Assembly (NCBI GenBank): GCA_017514845.1
Contig: JAFWIM010000114.1
Location: 1-64,000, forward strand
Origin: Lachnospiraceae bacterium
GTDB lineage: Bacteria; Bacillota; Clostridia; Lachnospirales; Lachnospiraceae
Direction of reading: 5' to 3'
DNA length: 64,000 nucleotides
Every line of letters begins with the position of its first letter. Positions within the stretch are counted from its first letter, which is position 1. Positions 27,731 to 35,847 of this stretch are shown in pieces. A program made the translations under genes and the position numbers. The notes beneath the pieces are model-generated. The model did not search any database and had not been told where the DNA came from. It saw nothing but the letters and a program-made list of their open reading frames with translations.

Positions 27731-28699
27731 ATGCGGCATATAATATATGACACAGACAATCGACCGAAATCAAAACGGATCCTCACATACACTGCCGGCC
27801 CCGCGGATGAGGGAAGACCTGTGAGAGACATCATTTTGTACAAATGGAAACTCGTCGCCCACGATGTCGCAAGGGCCAAGTATGAGACTCCGGACGGTAT
27901 CACTGTAAACGGGGAAGTCGTCTGGGTGAACAGGCTTCTGCGCGAGGGAGATATCCTCCGCGTCGTGATCACGGACCACGCGCCCGACAGAATCATTCCG
28001 GCCGGGGGCTCGATCGATATTGTCTATGAAGATGAAGACCTCATATGTATAAATAAGCCGGCGGGCATCGTCGTCCACCCTTCCCACGGTCATTACGCCG
28101 ACTCACTGGCCAACCGGCTTGCCGGGTACTTTGAGCAGAAGGGAGAACCGCACGAAATACGCACGATCGGAAGGCTGGACAAGGACACGTCCGGTCTTCT
28201 GCTTTTCGGAAAAAGCAGATCCGCTGTCGGTCTCATGGATGATCAGGCCGAAAAGGGCATAAGGACCAAAGTCTATCTCGCGCTGTGCGAGGGTGAATTT
28301 GCCGAATCCGACGGAATTTGTGATATCCCGATCATGAGGGAGTTTGACGGCAACGTAAAGCGGGTGGCGCGAAGTGGGGGAGATCCCGCCTTCACGTCCT
28401 ACAAAGTAATAACCAGGTACGAAGGCTACTCGCTCGTGCGCCTGACCATAGCGACCGGACGCACGCACCAGATCCGGGTCCATATGAGCCACATCGGGCA
28501 TCCTCTTCTTGGGGATCCTCTCTACGGTAACGGTGTGTTCGTGCACCCGGACGCGCCTGAAATAAAAATCGAAAGGACAGCTCTGCACGCGCACAGCCTT
28601 GCGTTCGACCAGCCTTTTTACGGAAACCGGGTCGAGCTCACCGCGAATCTTCCGGATGATATGGCAGCCTTCGCAAGGCACTCCGGCGGGGCATGGTAA
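27731..28699 (+). CDS. RluA-family pseudouridine synthase
   Basis: 322 residues. The catalytic motif GRLDKDTSGLLLF carries the active-site Asp (near residue 137), followed by KVYLALCEG, ATGRTHQIRVHMSHIGHPLLGDPLYG and a normal C-terminus. RluA enzymes isomerise uridine in 23S rRNA or tRNA. An N-terminal S4-like segment (ILYKWKLVAHDVARAKYETPDGITVNGEVV) suggests an RluD-type protein. The His usually preceding RLD is Gly here, a tolerated variation. The ATG at 27731 follows TTGGAG. An earlier TTG would overlap that ribosome site. Confidence 0.88.
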   Translation: MRHIIYDTDNRPKSKRILTYTAGPADEGRPVRDIILYKWKLVAHDVARAKYETPDGITVNGEVVWVNRLLREGDILRVVITDHAPDRIIPAGGSIDIVYEDEDLICINKPAGIVVHPSHGHYADSLANRLAGYFEQKGEPHEIRTIGRLDKDTSGLLLFGKSRSAVGLMDDQAEKGIRTKVYLALCEGEFAESDGICDIPIMREFDGNVKRVARSGGDPAFTSYKVITRYEGYSLVRLTIATGRTHQIRVHMSHIGHPLLGDPLYGNGVFVHPDAPEIKIERTALHAHSLAFDQPFYGNRVELTANLPDDMAAFARHSGGAW

Positions 28700-28728
28700 A
28701 TCGCTTCAGGCAGCAAAACATACATCAT

Positions 28729-28863
28729 TTGCATTTCAGGCCTTTTGTGCTATACTTTCGTATGTCCTCACAGTCAATATGCCGCTTTTGCGGCAGCAAA
28801 TATAGAGCCGCCGATCTGCAAAGCGGCGGACGGCATTGCGGCGCATGCCGCAGGGAGGTTTTT
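28729..28863 (+). promoter_or_regulatory. Promoter and hairpin-rich leader of the ATP-grasp gene
   Basis: TTGCAT (28729-28734) and TATACT (28751-28756, extended by an upstream TG) are 16 bases apart. The roughly 100-base leader has three GC-rich hairpins (around 28780-28795, 28809-28831 and 28838-28852), the last next to the ribosome site GGGAGG. The leader is also open in frame with the downstream gene from an ATG at 28762. That extension would encode two CxxC pairs (CRFCG and CGACR), a possible zinc ribbon. Confidence 0.5.
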
Positions 28864-30051
28864 ATGAATTTTGTTTTCATCTCACCACAGTTTCCACATA
28901 CCTACTGGAATTTCTGCGACAGATTGAAAAGGAACGGCGTCTGTGTCCTCGGCATCGGCGACACACCTTACGACAATCTGAGCAGCGAGCTCAAGGGAGC
29001 ACTGACCGAATACTACAAGGTCGAGTCACTGGAAAATTACGACGAAGTATTCCGGGCCTGCACATTCTTCTCGTTCAAGTACGGAAAAATCGACTGGATC
29101 GAGTCCAACAACGAGTACTGGCTTGAGCAGGATGCCCGTCTCCGCACGGACTTTAATGTGACGACCGGCATAAGAGCTGACCGGATCAACAACTTCAAGC
29201 ACAAATCCTCAATGAAGAAGTTCTATGCCGACGCGCATGTCCCGAGCGCCAAATGCCATCTGGCATCCACATTCGAGGATGCGCTCGGCTTTGTCGCGGA
29301 AGTCGGCTACCCCATCATCATCAAGCCCGATATCGGCGTCGGTGCATCGGACACTCATAAAATCAGGAACGAGGAGGAACTCGCCGCGTTCTTTAAGGAG
29401 CCGCGCCACGTCCAGTATCTTATGGAGGAATTCATTGACGGAGAGCTCTTCTCCTACGACGCGATCACATCCTCGACCTGCGAGCCTCTCTTCGAGTCCA
29501 TGACGAGCTGGCCGCCCTCGATCATGGACATCGTGAATGATGAGCTGGAGCTCGTGTACTATGTCGCGGGCGACGTTCCGGAAGGTCTCCGGAAGGCAGG
29601 CCGGGCCACGGTAAAGGCCTTCGGCGCCGACAGACGTTTCGTGCATCTGGAATTCTTCCGCCTGAAAGCCGACAAGGACGGCATAGGCAAAAAAGGTGAC
29701 TTCGTCGGACTCGAAGTAAACATGCGTCCTGCCGGCGGATACACACCGGATATGATGAATTTTGCCCACAGCATCGATGTCTATCAGATCTACGCGGACA
29801 TGGTGACATCCGACGCCCGCCTCTTCCCGTACCCGGATAAAGAGTACTGCTGCTGCTATGTCAGCCGCCGGGATAAGAACCGTTATGTCCACAGTCACGA
29901 GGAAATCCTCGCGAAATACGGCAGCCGCATGGTCATGTGCGAGCGCATTCCGGAAATACTCTCCGGAGCGATGGGCAATCAGATGTACACCGCAAAGCTT
30001 GACAGCGAAGAGGACGCAAGTGAATTCATCGCCTTCGTGCTCGGGCACTGA
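28864..30051 (+). CDS. ATP-grasp domain protein
   Basis: 395 residues from the ATG that follows GGGAGGTTTTT. An ATP-grasp fold is evident: an N-terminal Rossmann-like part (MNFVFISPQFPHTYWNFCDRLKRNG), the lid and nucleotide segment GYPIIIKPDIGVGASDTHKI, the YLMEEFIDGELFSYD strand, and the metal site VGLEVNMRPAGGYTPDMMN. Such enzymes ligate a carboxylate to an amine or thiol using ATP. The substrate is unknown. The esterase gene downstream on the same strand suggests a two-gene unit. An in-frame zinc-ribbon-like upstream extension may or may not be translated. Confidence 0.8.
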   Translation: MNFVFISPQFPHTYWNFCDRLKRNGVCVLGIGDTPYDNLSSELKGALTEYYKVESLENYDEVFRACTFFSFKYGKIDWIESNNEYWLEQDARLRTDFNVTTGIRADRINNFKHKSSMKKFYADAHVPSAKCHLASTFEDALGFVAEVGYPIIIKPDIGVGASDTHKIRNEEELAAFFKEPRHVQYLMEEFIDGELFSYDAITSSTCEPLFESMTSWPPSIMDIVNDELELVYYVAGDVPEGLRKAGRATVKAFGADRRFVHLEFFRLKADKDGIGKKGDFVGLEVNMRPAGGYTPDMMNFAHSIDVYQIYADMVTSDARLFPYPDKEYCCCYVSRRDKNRYVHSHEEILAKYGSRMVMCERIPEILSGAMGNQMYTAKLDSEEDASEFIAFVLGH

Positions 30052-30160
30052 CCCGGTGGGACGTCATTTGCATGATTCTTTTAGGTCTCCTGCCTGAAAG
30101 GCGGGAAATCTGTGCCAGCATCGGCTGACAGCACATATTAAGGAATAAAGGGGAACATAA

Positions 30161-30916
30161 ATGGAGAAAAGATATTTTAAAGAGTACAGCTATCGACTCG
30201 GCCGTGACATGGAGTTTGTCACATACGGCACCACCGGAAAGCTCGTTGTCGTCTTTCCGTCTCAGAACGGCCGCTTCTTCGATTTTGAGAACTTCCAGAT
30301 GACAGATGTCTGCGCACCGTGGGTCGAATCCGGCAAGATCCAGCTCGTCTGCCCTGACGGTATTGATCTCGAATCCTGGTCCAACGAGTGGGGCGATATG
30401 CACGAGCGTCTGCTCATGCAGGAGAGATGGTTCTCCTACGTGAACGATGAGTTCCTTCCATCTGTGAGGGCTAAGAACGGGTGCGAAGCAGCTTACGGCA
30501 GAGCCATCACGACAGGCTGCAGCATGGGCGCGACTCACGCTGCCAACTTCTTCTTCCGCCGTCCGGACATCTACGATACAGTCATCGCCCTCTCCGGAGC
30601 CTATGACGCCTACCTGTTCTTCAAGAACACGGACGATCCGCTGGCTTATGAGAACTCTCCGGTACATTTCCTGCGGAACATGCCGGCCGATCACCCGTAC
30701 ATGGAGATGTACAGAAACTCAAATATCATTATCTGTGTCGGCCAGGGAGCATGGGAGGATGAGCTTCTTGCCAGCACACGAGAGCTGGATGCCGTGCTCC
30801 GCGAAAAGAACATCCCTGCCTGGATCGACTACTGGGGCTACGATGTGAACCATGACTGGCCGTGGTGGAGAAAGCAGCTGCCCTACTTCCTCGGCAATGT
30901 GCTCGGCCAGCCGTAA
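30161..30916 (+). CDS. Esterase-family alpha/beta hydrolase
   Basis: 251 residues, cytoplasmic. The nucleophile elbow is TGCSMGATHAANFF (Ser near residue 120). Candidate acid and base are the Asp in QGAWEDE and the His in DVNHDWPWWRKQL near the end, with the usual spacing. It belongs to the esterase D / FrmB-like fold. It follows the ATP-grasp gene by 109 bases and ends at a strong terminator. Substrate unknown; a peptide- or ester-cleaving partner for the ATP-grasp product is possible. Confidence 0.8.
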   Translation: MEKRYFKEYSYRLGRDMEFVTYGTTGKLVVVFPSQNGRFFDFENFQMTDVCAPWVESGKIQLVCPDGIDLESWSNEWGDMHERLLMQERWFSYVNDEFLPSVRAKNGCEAAYGRAITTGCSMGATHAANFFFRRPDIYDTVIALSGAYDAYLFFKNTDDPLAYENSPVHFLRNMPADHPYMEMYRNSNIIICVGQGAWEDELLASTRELDAVLREKNIPAWIDYWGYDVNHDWPWWRKQLPYFLGNVLGQP

Positions 30917-30936
30917 TACTGATACCCGCCACGTAC

Positions 30937-30972
30937 TCGAGGGGCTGTCAATGACAGCCCCTCGATTTTATT
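30937..30972 (+). terminator. Terminator after the esterase gene
   Basis: A 14-bp perfect stem (30937-30950 with 30952-30965) is followed by ATTTTATTT. Confidence 0.85.
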
Positions 30973-31055
30973 TCCTTTATCACGAACGTCCCGGCGTTCT
31001 TGCCGCGTTGTACCCCGTGTCGGAGATACGTTTCATTTTGGCATTCATCACAGAC

Positions 31056-31910
31056 TTATTGCTTTAGAGATAAGAATTCTTTGAGCGCCGGCAGCTCCTC
31101 CAGCATGGTCTGCCTTCCGATGTCATAGACGCGGATGAGTTCCCTCGGATCGTGCTCAGTCGAACCGATCTTGAGCGACTTTGGCGGGCATACGATGAAA
31201 GCGTCGCCGCTCGCTGCCCTTGACTTGATGTAGGCCCGCTCCCGGTTGTAGCGCATATGACGGGTGGCTACCGCGTTGACGAGGGCAGGATAGTCTTTAT
31301 AAACCCGGCGAACTAGCGGCAGGGCTTTATTGGGCTTTTTCACAAAGTTATAAGGCTGAGTGAGAACGACCAGATTCCGGTCATAGCCTTTGTCCTCAAG
31401 GAACCGCAGGGGAATCGAATCGGATATGCCTCCGTCAAGGAGCTTCCAGTGGCGGATCTTTACCGGCTCCGAGACAATCGGCATAGACGCGGACGCCATG
31501 AACCAGTAGAGGTCCTCACCGTCGCCCTTCTCAAGATGTCTGAAGACCGCTTTTCCGGTCTCCATATCTGTACAGCCGCAGTAGAACTCCATCGGGTTGG
31601 CCCTGTAAGCAGGTATATCGAATAAATCCAGTTTATACGGAATCTCCGTGTAGCAGAACTCCGCTCCGTAAAGCGTACCGGTCGTGATCAGCGATCTCAT
31701 GGACGCAAAGCGCCAGTCCTGACAATATTTTAAGTTATATCTGATCACTCGTCCGTGCTGCCTCGATTTCAGATTACAGCCGAAGACAGCTCCGGCGGAT
31801 ACGCCGACCCCGCCGTCAAAAGAAATATTATTCTCCATGAGCACATCGATGACACCGGCTGTGAACATCCCGCGCATGGCGCCGCCTTCCATCACAATTC
31901 CTGTCTTCAT
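31056..31910 (-). CDS. Patatin-like phospholipase
   Basis: 284 residues. Patatin motifs: oxyanion loop EGGAMRGMFTAGV (residues 8-20), nucleophile GVSAGAVFGCN (Ser in GxSxG, near residue 40), and the catalytic Asp in LLDGGISDSIPLR (DGG). It resembles bacterial RssA/YjjU-type cytoplasmic lipid acyl hydrolases rather than toxins. It ends a run of same-strand genes (thrH, maf, M18 peptidase) with a 74-base gap, so it may be the last gene of that operon. Confidence 0.88.
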   Translation of the reverse strand: MKTGIVMEGGAMRGMFTAGVIDVLMENNISFDGGVGVSAGAVFGCNLKSRQHGRVIRYNLKYCQDWRFASMRSLITTGTLYGAEFCYTEIPYKLDLFDIPAYRANPMEFYCGCTDMETGKAVFRHLEKGDGEDLYWFMASASMPIVSEPVKIRHWKLLDGGISDSIPLRFLEDKGYDRNLVVLTQPYNFVKKPNKALPLVRRVYKDYPALVNAVATRHMRYNRERAYIKSRAASGDAFIVCPPKSLKIGSTEHDPRELIRVYDIGRQTMLEELPALKEFLSLKQ

Positions 31911-31984
31911 ATAAATCCTTTCAAATGCGACAGACTGCTCCGCCGACTGAAACCGCCGACTGAAGACCGCAGCCCGCCTTTCTG

Positions 31985-33463
31985 TCAGGCATCCGCGAGA
32001 AAAGCGAGATACCCTCTGAATGTTTCATAAATATCCGCTTTGGACGTCGCCTCCCACGGCGCGTGCATATTCAGTACCGGCACACCGCAGTCTATGACCT
32101 CCATACCGTAGAGGGCAAGGATGTAGGCGATCGTTCCTCCGCCGCCAAGATCCACGCGGCCGAGCTCCGACGTCTGGAATACAACATCGTTTTTGTCCAG
32201 TATGTCGCGAAGGCGCGCGATGTACTCGGCATTGGCATCATTGCTGCCCGACTTGCCGCGTGCTCCCGTGAACTTGTGGAAGCACATTCCTCCGCCGAGA
32301 TAGGCTATGTTTTTCTTTTCAAATGCCGACGCGTAATTCGGGTCGAACGCGCTCGCGACATCAGAGGAGAGCATGCGCGATGCCGCAAGGCATCTTCTGA
32401 GCCCCAGTTCACTGTAGGTCCCGGTCAGATTCATGATCTCGGCAACCGTGTTCTCAAAGAATCTGGACCTCATTCCGGTCGCGCCTACGGAACCGATTTC
32501 TTCTTTGTCGACAAGAATACAGCAGGCTGTGCGCTCCACATCGCCGGCTTCAAATATGGCGCGCAGCGACGGATATGCGCAGGCGCGGTCGTCCTGACCG
32601 TAGGACAGGATCATGGACCTGTCGAGACCGGCATCACGCGCTTTACCTGCCGGCACGATCTCAAGCTCCGCCGAGATGAAGTCATCTTCCTCGACGTCGT
32701 ATTCGTCCTTGAGTATCGAAAGCACCGCGCGCTTCACTGCCCCGCGCAGCCTTTTTGCCTCATTCTTCTCCGCATTTTCCTGGTTAAGAGCGTACATCTG
32801 GCCGCGTGTCAGCGTATCATCCTCGTCCGGCTCATCTTCCCCGCCGCTCTCAATGATGAACGGCTTGTTGCCTACAACGAGGTCCAATGCTTCGCCCGTG
32901 ACCGCTTCGGAGGTCTTCTTGGCCATCTGTTCCTGGGACAGGTGGATCAGCAGATCAGTTATAAAGAAGACGGGATCATCCTCATCCTCACCGATATTCA
33001 GGATTGCTGTCGTCCCGTCCTTTCTGACGATGACGCCGTGCAGAGCAAGCGGCAGTGTGACATAAAGGTATTTCTTAATGCCGCCGTAATAATGCGTATC
33101 GAGATATGCAAGCCCGCTGTCCTCGTACAGCGGATTCTGCTTGACGTCGAGCCTCGGGGAATCAATATGCGCTCCGAGGATATTCATGCCGTTCTCCATC
33201 GGCTCCCTGCCGATCTTCATAAGAATGACGGATTTATTCATCCATACGGCATAAACTTTGTCACCGGCGGAGAGGGATTTTCCATCCTCTATCAGTCTTG
33301 CGAGCTCCACGAATCCGCGCTCTTCCGCCTCATTTACTATTGTGTCCACGCATTCGCGCTCCGTCTTGGATATGTTAAGGAACTCCTTGTATTCCTCGGC
33401 AAAATCGTAGGCTGCCCTGGTCCGCTCACGGCTGTAGGCCGCCCATGCATTCTTTCTGTTCAT
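31985..33463 (-). CDS. M18-family aminopeptidase
   Basis: 492 residues. This is a zinc aminopeptidase of the M18 (aspartyl/aminopeptidase I) family. Seen: GAHIDSPRLDVKQNPLYED (first His-Asp ligand), the Gly-rich GQDDRACAYPSL segment, CILVDKEEIGSVGATGM (catalytic Glu pair) and VLNMHAPWEATSKADIYET (last His). The ATG at 33463 follows AAAGGAGTTTT. It lies in an operon after maf with a 17-base gap. Confidence 0.92.
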   Translation of the reverse strand: MNRKNAWAAYSRERTRAAYDFAEEYKEFLNISKTERECVDTIVNEAEERGFVELARLIEDGKSLSAGDKVYAVWMNKSVILMKIGREPMENGMNILGAHIDSPRLDVKQNPLYEDSGLAYLDTHYYGGIKKYLYVTLPLALHGVIVRKDGTTAILNIGEDEDDPVFFITDLLIHLSQEQMAKKTSEAVTGEALDLVVGNKPFIIESGGEDEPDEDDTLTRGQMYALNQENAEKNEAKRLRGAVKRAVLSILKDEYDVEEDDFISAELEIVPAGKARDAGLDRSMILSYGQDDRACAYPSLRAIFEAGDVERTACCILVDKEEIGSVGATGMRSRFFENTVAEIMNLTGTYSELGLRRCLAASRMLSSDVASAFDPNYASAFEKKNIAYLGGGMCFHKFTGARGKSGSNDANAEYIARLRDILDKNDVVFQTSELGRVDLGGGGTIAYILALYGMEVIDCGVPVLNMHAPWEATSKADIYETFRGYLAFLADA

Positions 33464-33480
33464 AAAACTCCTTTCACTAG

Positions 33481-34113
33481 TCACTTGTTGGTGCCTGACA
33501 GGCACTCTCTCCAGAGTCTCCCGACAGGGAGACCGACGACGTTGGTGTAGTCACCTTCAATTTTTTCAATATGGCGCGCAAATATCCCCTGGATTCCATA
33601 GGAGCCCGCCTTATCGAAGGGTTCGCCGGTCGCGATGTAACTGTCGATCTCGGCGTCGGTCAGCGGAGCGACGAACACGTCTGTTCTCTCCGCAAATGCA
33701 GTCACCCGGCCTTGGGCCGTTCTGTCACACGGGCGGTCTGCGTAGGCATCATCCGTGCCGCCTTTCTCGTCGGGCATTTCTATCACGCACACACCGGTGT
33801 AGACCTGATGCGCACGTCCTGACAGCTCCCGGAGCATCCTGCGGGCATCGGCCGAATCCTTCGGTTTTCCGAGGATTTCGCCTTCACGGACAACAATCGT
33901 ATCCGCTCCGATCACGGTCACCGCCTCCCCCGCATGGTGGGAAGCGACAGACGAGGCCTTGCGTCTCGCGAGTTCCTGCACTACTGCTGTCGGATCCGAG
34001 CCGCTGACATTTTCATCGGTGTCGGAAACTTCGACAGTGAACGGGACACCGATCTGTTCCAGAAGCTCACGCCGCCTCGGAGACTGGGACGCAAGAATAA
34101 TTCTTCTCATCAC
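33481..34113 (-). CDS. maf: Maf-family nucleotide pyrophosphatase
   Basis: 210 residues. Maf proteins hydrolyse noncanonical or modified nucleoside triphosphates and are linked to septum control. Motifs: ILASQSPRRRELLEQIG at the N-terminus, VIGADTIVVREGEILGKPKD (catalytic Asp), and KAGSYGIQGIFARHIEKIEGDYTNVVGLP at the end. An insertion of about 20 residues (DEKGGTDDAYADRPCDRTAQ) interrupts the middle and is not typical of the family. The start overlaps the thrH stop by four bases. Confidence 0.92.
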   Translation of the reverse strand: MMRRIILASQSPRRRELLEQIGVPFTVEVSDTDENVSGSDPTAVVQELARRKASSVASHHAGEAVTVIGADTIVVREGEILGKPKDSADARRMLRELSGRAHQVYTGVCVIEMPDEKGGTDDAYADRPCDRTAQGRVTAFAERTDVFVAPLTDAEIDSYIATGEPFDKAGSYGIQGIFARHIEKIEGDYTNVVGLPVGRLWRECLSGTNK

Positions 34114-34718
34114 AGAGCCTTCCTAATGGCTTCAAGGAAGTCGTCGAACTCCTCGAACGCCTCGAGATCCGGATTATCCTTCATGATCTGCTCGGTGCTT
34201 CGGAAGAGGAAGCCCGCCTTTGAGGCTCTGATCATCGCGAGGTCATTGTGGCTGTCGCCGGCCGCAATCGTCTCAAATCCGGCGGACTGCAGGGCTCTGA
34301 CTGTTGTCAGTTTAGACTGAGCGCAGCGCATTCTGTAGCCGGTGATCTCGCCGTTCTCATTCACCTCCAGAGTGTTGCAGAACAGGGTCGGATAGCCGAG
34401 CTTCTTCATGAGAGGCATGGCGAACTGGGTGAAGGTATCGCTTATGATGATGACCTGCGTGATCTTTCTCAGCTCATCAAGGAATTCCTTTGCCCCCGGC
34501 AGCGGATCGATCTTCTCGATCGTAGCCTGGATCTCCCGAAGACCGAGCCCATGCTCTTTCAGTATGCCAAGTCTCCACTTCATGAGCTTGTCATAGTCCG
34601 GCTCATCACGTGTCGTGCGTCGAAGCTCAGGAATACCGCTGGCTTCCGAGAACGCGATCCAGATTTCAGGGACAAGTACGCCTTCCATGTCAAGGCAGAC
34701 AACATTCAGATTACTCAT
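34110..34718 (-). CDS. thrH: ThrH-like phosphoserine phosphatase / homoserine phosphotransferase
   Basis: 202 residues, HAD family. Motif I reads LDMEGVLVPEIW, where Glu replaces the second Asp of DxD exactly as in ThrH of Pseudomonas. Motif II is IIISDTF, and motif III/IV GFETIAAGDSHNDLAM. ThrH dephosphorylates phosphoserine and can move phosphate to homoserine, linking serine and threonine biosynthesis. It is the first gene of the operon with maf and the M18 peptidase. Confidence 0.88.
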   Translation of the reverse strand: MSNLNVVCLDMEGVLVPEIWIAFSEASGIPELRRTTRDEPDYDKLMKWRLGILKEHGLGLREIQATIEKIDPLPGAKEFLDELRKITQVIIISDTFTQFAMPLMKKLGYPTLFCNTLEVNENGEITGYRMRCAQSKLTTVRALQSAGFETIAAGDSHNDLAMIRASKAGFLFRSTEQIMKDNPDLEAFEEFDDFLEAIRKAL

Positions 34719-34976
34719 ACTCTTTACTCCTTTGGAATTATGCGATTATCACGCACATATAAAAGCGATGATCCGGCAGTTCTTGCACAGTCACCGCAGG
34801 ACAGACTATAATAATCTTATCAAACTTGAAAAACAATGTAAACGGACATTCGATGCAGTTTGACAGATTTAACGTCCGCATGACGATTGTCCGGACAGAC
34901 TTTCATGTGGTCCGGGATCCGGCGCAGAGATCATCCTGATTGAATAACGCCGACCCTGCCCTAAAGGATATGGAAC

Positions 34977-35786
34977 ATGGCTGATTCTGACTATATGGAA
35001 GGCCGCATTCGGGATCTCGCCCGTAGCGCCTATATGAATGACTATATCACGCACACCGATTTTCTATCTGCCTCCGAGCAGGCAGAATTCCACAAAGCGC
35101 TGCGAAAACTCGGAGTAAGCAGGCCGGTGGACAGGGTGGAGGGCGTGCAGTACATCTTCTACGGTGGATTCGATGAAGCTGAGCGGCAGACTGCCGTCTT
35201 TCTTCCTTCGTGGCTCGATGCGCAAACTTACAAGGCACAGGAGGGGGAGACGCCTCAGATCGTTACCTGCCTCAAAGTGTCTCCCGCCGCGGCAAAATTT
35301 GCAGATGCCCTCACACACAGAGACTATCTGGGCGCTCTCATGAATCTTGGAATTACGCGCGGGCAGATCGGTGATATACTGATCGACCGGGAAGACTCCT
35401 CCGCATTTGTATTTGTTTTTAAGGACATGGCTGATTTCATTTGCAATGAACTCTCCCGCGTCAGGCACACGACAGTGATTCCCCGCGAAGTCCCCCCGTC
35501 ATCGTGCACGATCCGACCGGAATTTGAGATCCGCAGCGGTTCTGTCGCCTCTCCGAGGCTCGACGCTGTACTCTCATTTGTCTGCCGGCTTTCCAGGGGC
35601 AGGGCACAGGAGCTGATCATGCGGGAAGCCGTCACGATCGACGGACAGACAGCGCTCTCGGGCGCGCACGAGCTGAAAGACGGCTCCAGAGTGTCCGTGA
35701 GAGGCTTTGGAAAGTTCGTGTTCATGGGCTCCCGCGGAACGACGAAAAAAGGCCGCAATTATATCGAAGTCAAGATCTACAAGTAA
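34977..35786 (+). CDS. ylmH: YlmH-type S4-domain RNA-binding protein
   Basis: 269 residues. The N-terminal domain resembles YlmH (FLSASEQAEFHKALRKLG, the YIFYGGFDEAERQTAVFLP block, GALMNLGITRGQIGDILI). It is followed by an S4 RNA-binding domain at about 185-245 (SPRLDAVLSFVCRLSRGRAQELI). YlmH is known to aid ribosome quality control and lies in the division cluster in Bacillus; here it stands alone. The ATG follows AAAGGATATGGAAC. A terminator follows directly. Confidence 0.9.
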   Translation: MADSDYMEGRIRDLARSAYMNDYITHTDFLSASEQAEFHKALRKLGVSRPVDRVEGVQYIFYGGFDEAERQTAVFLPSWLDAQTYKAQEGETPQIVTCLKVSPAAAKFADALTHRDYLGALMNLGITRGQIGDILIDREDSSAFVFVFKDMADFICNELSRVRHTTVIPREVPPSSCTIRPEFEIRSGSVASPRLDAVLSFVCRLSRGRAQELIMREAVTIDGQTALSGAHELKDGSRVSVRGFGKFVFMGSRGTTKKGRNYIEVKIYK

Positions 35787-35828
35787 AGCCCGCACGGGGA
35801 AATCCATCCCCACGCGGGCTTCATTTCT
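35787..35828 (+). terminator. Terminator of ylmH
   Basis: AGCCCGC pairs with GCGGGCT and CGGGG with CCCC around a short loop (35787-35820), followed by TTCATTTCT. It starts at the ylmH stop codon. Confidence 0.75.
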
Positions 35829-35847
35829 GCATAGTGTTGGTTTTAGA

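Noticed and set aside
32063..33550. A 495-codon plus-strand open frame
   Set aside because: It lies opposite the M18 aminopeptidase gene, which has clear motifs and a ribosome site; the antisense frame has no recognisable domain.
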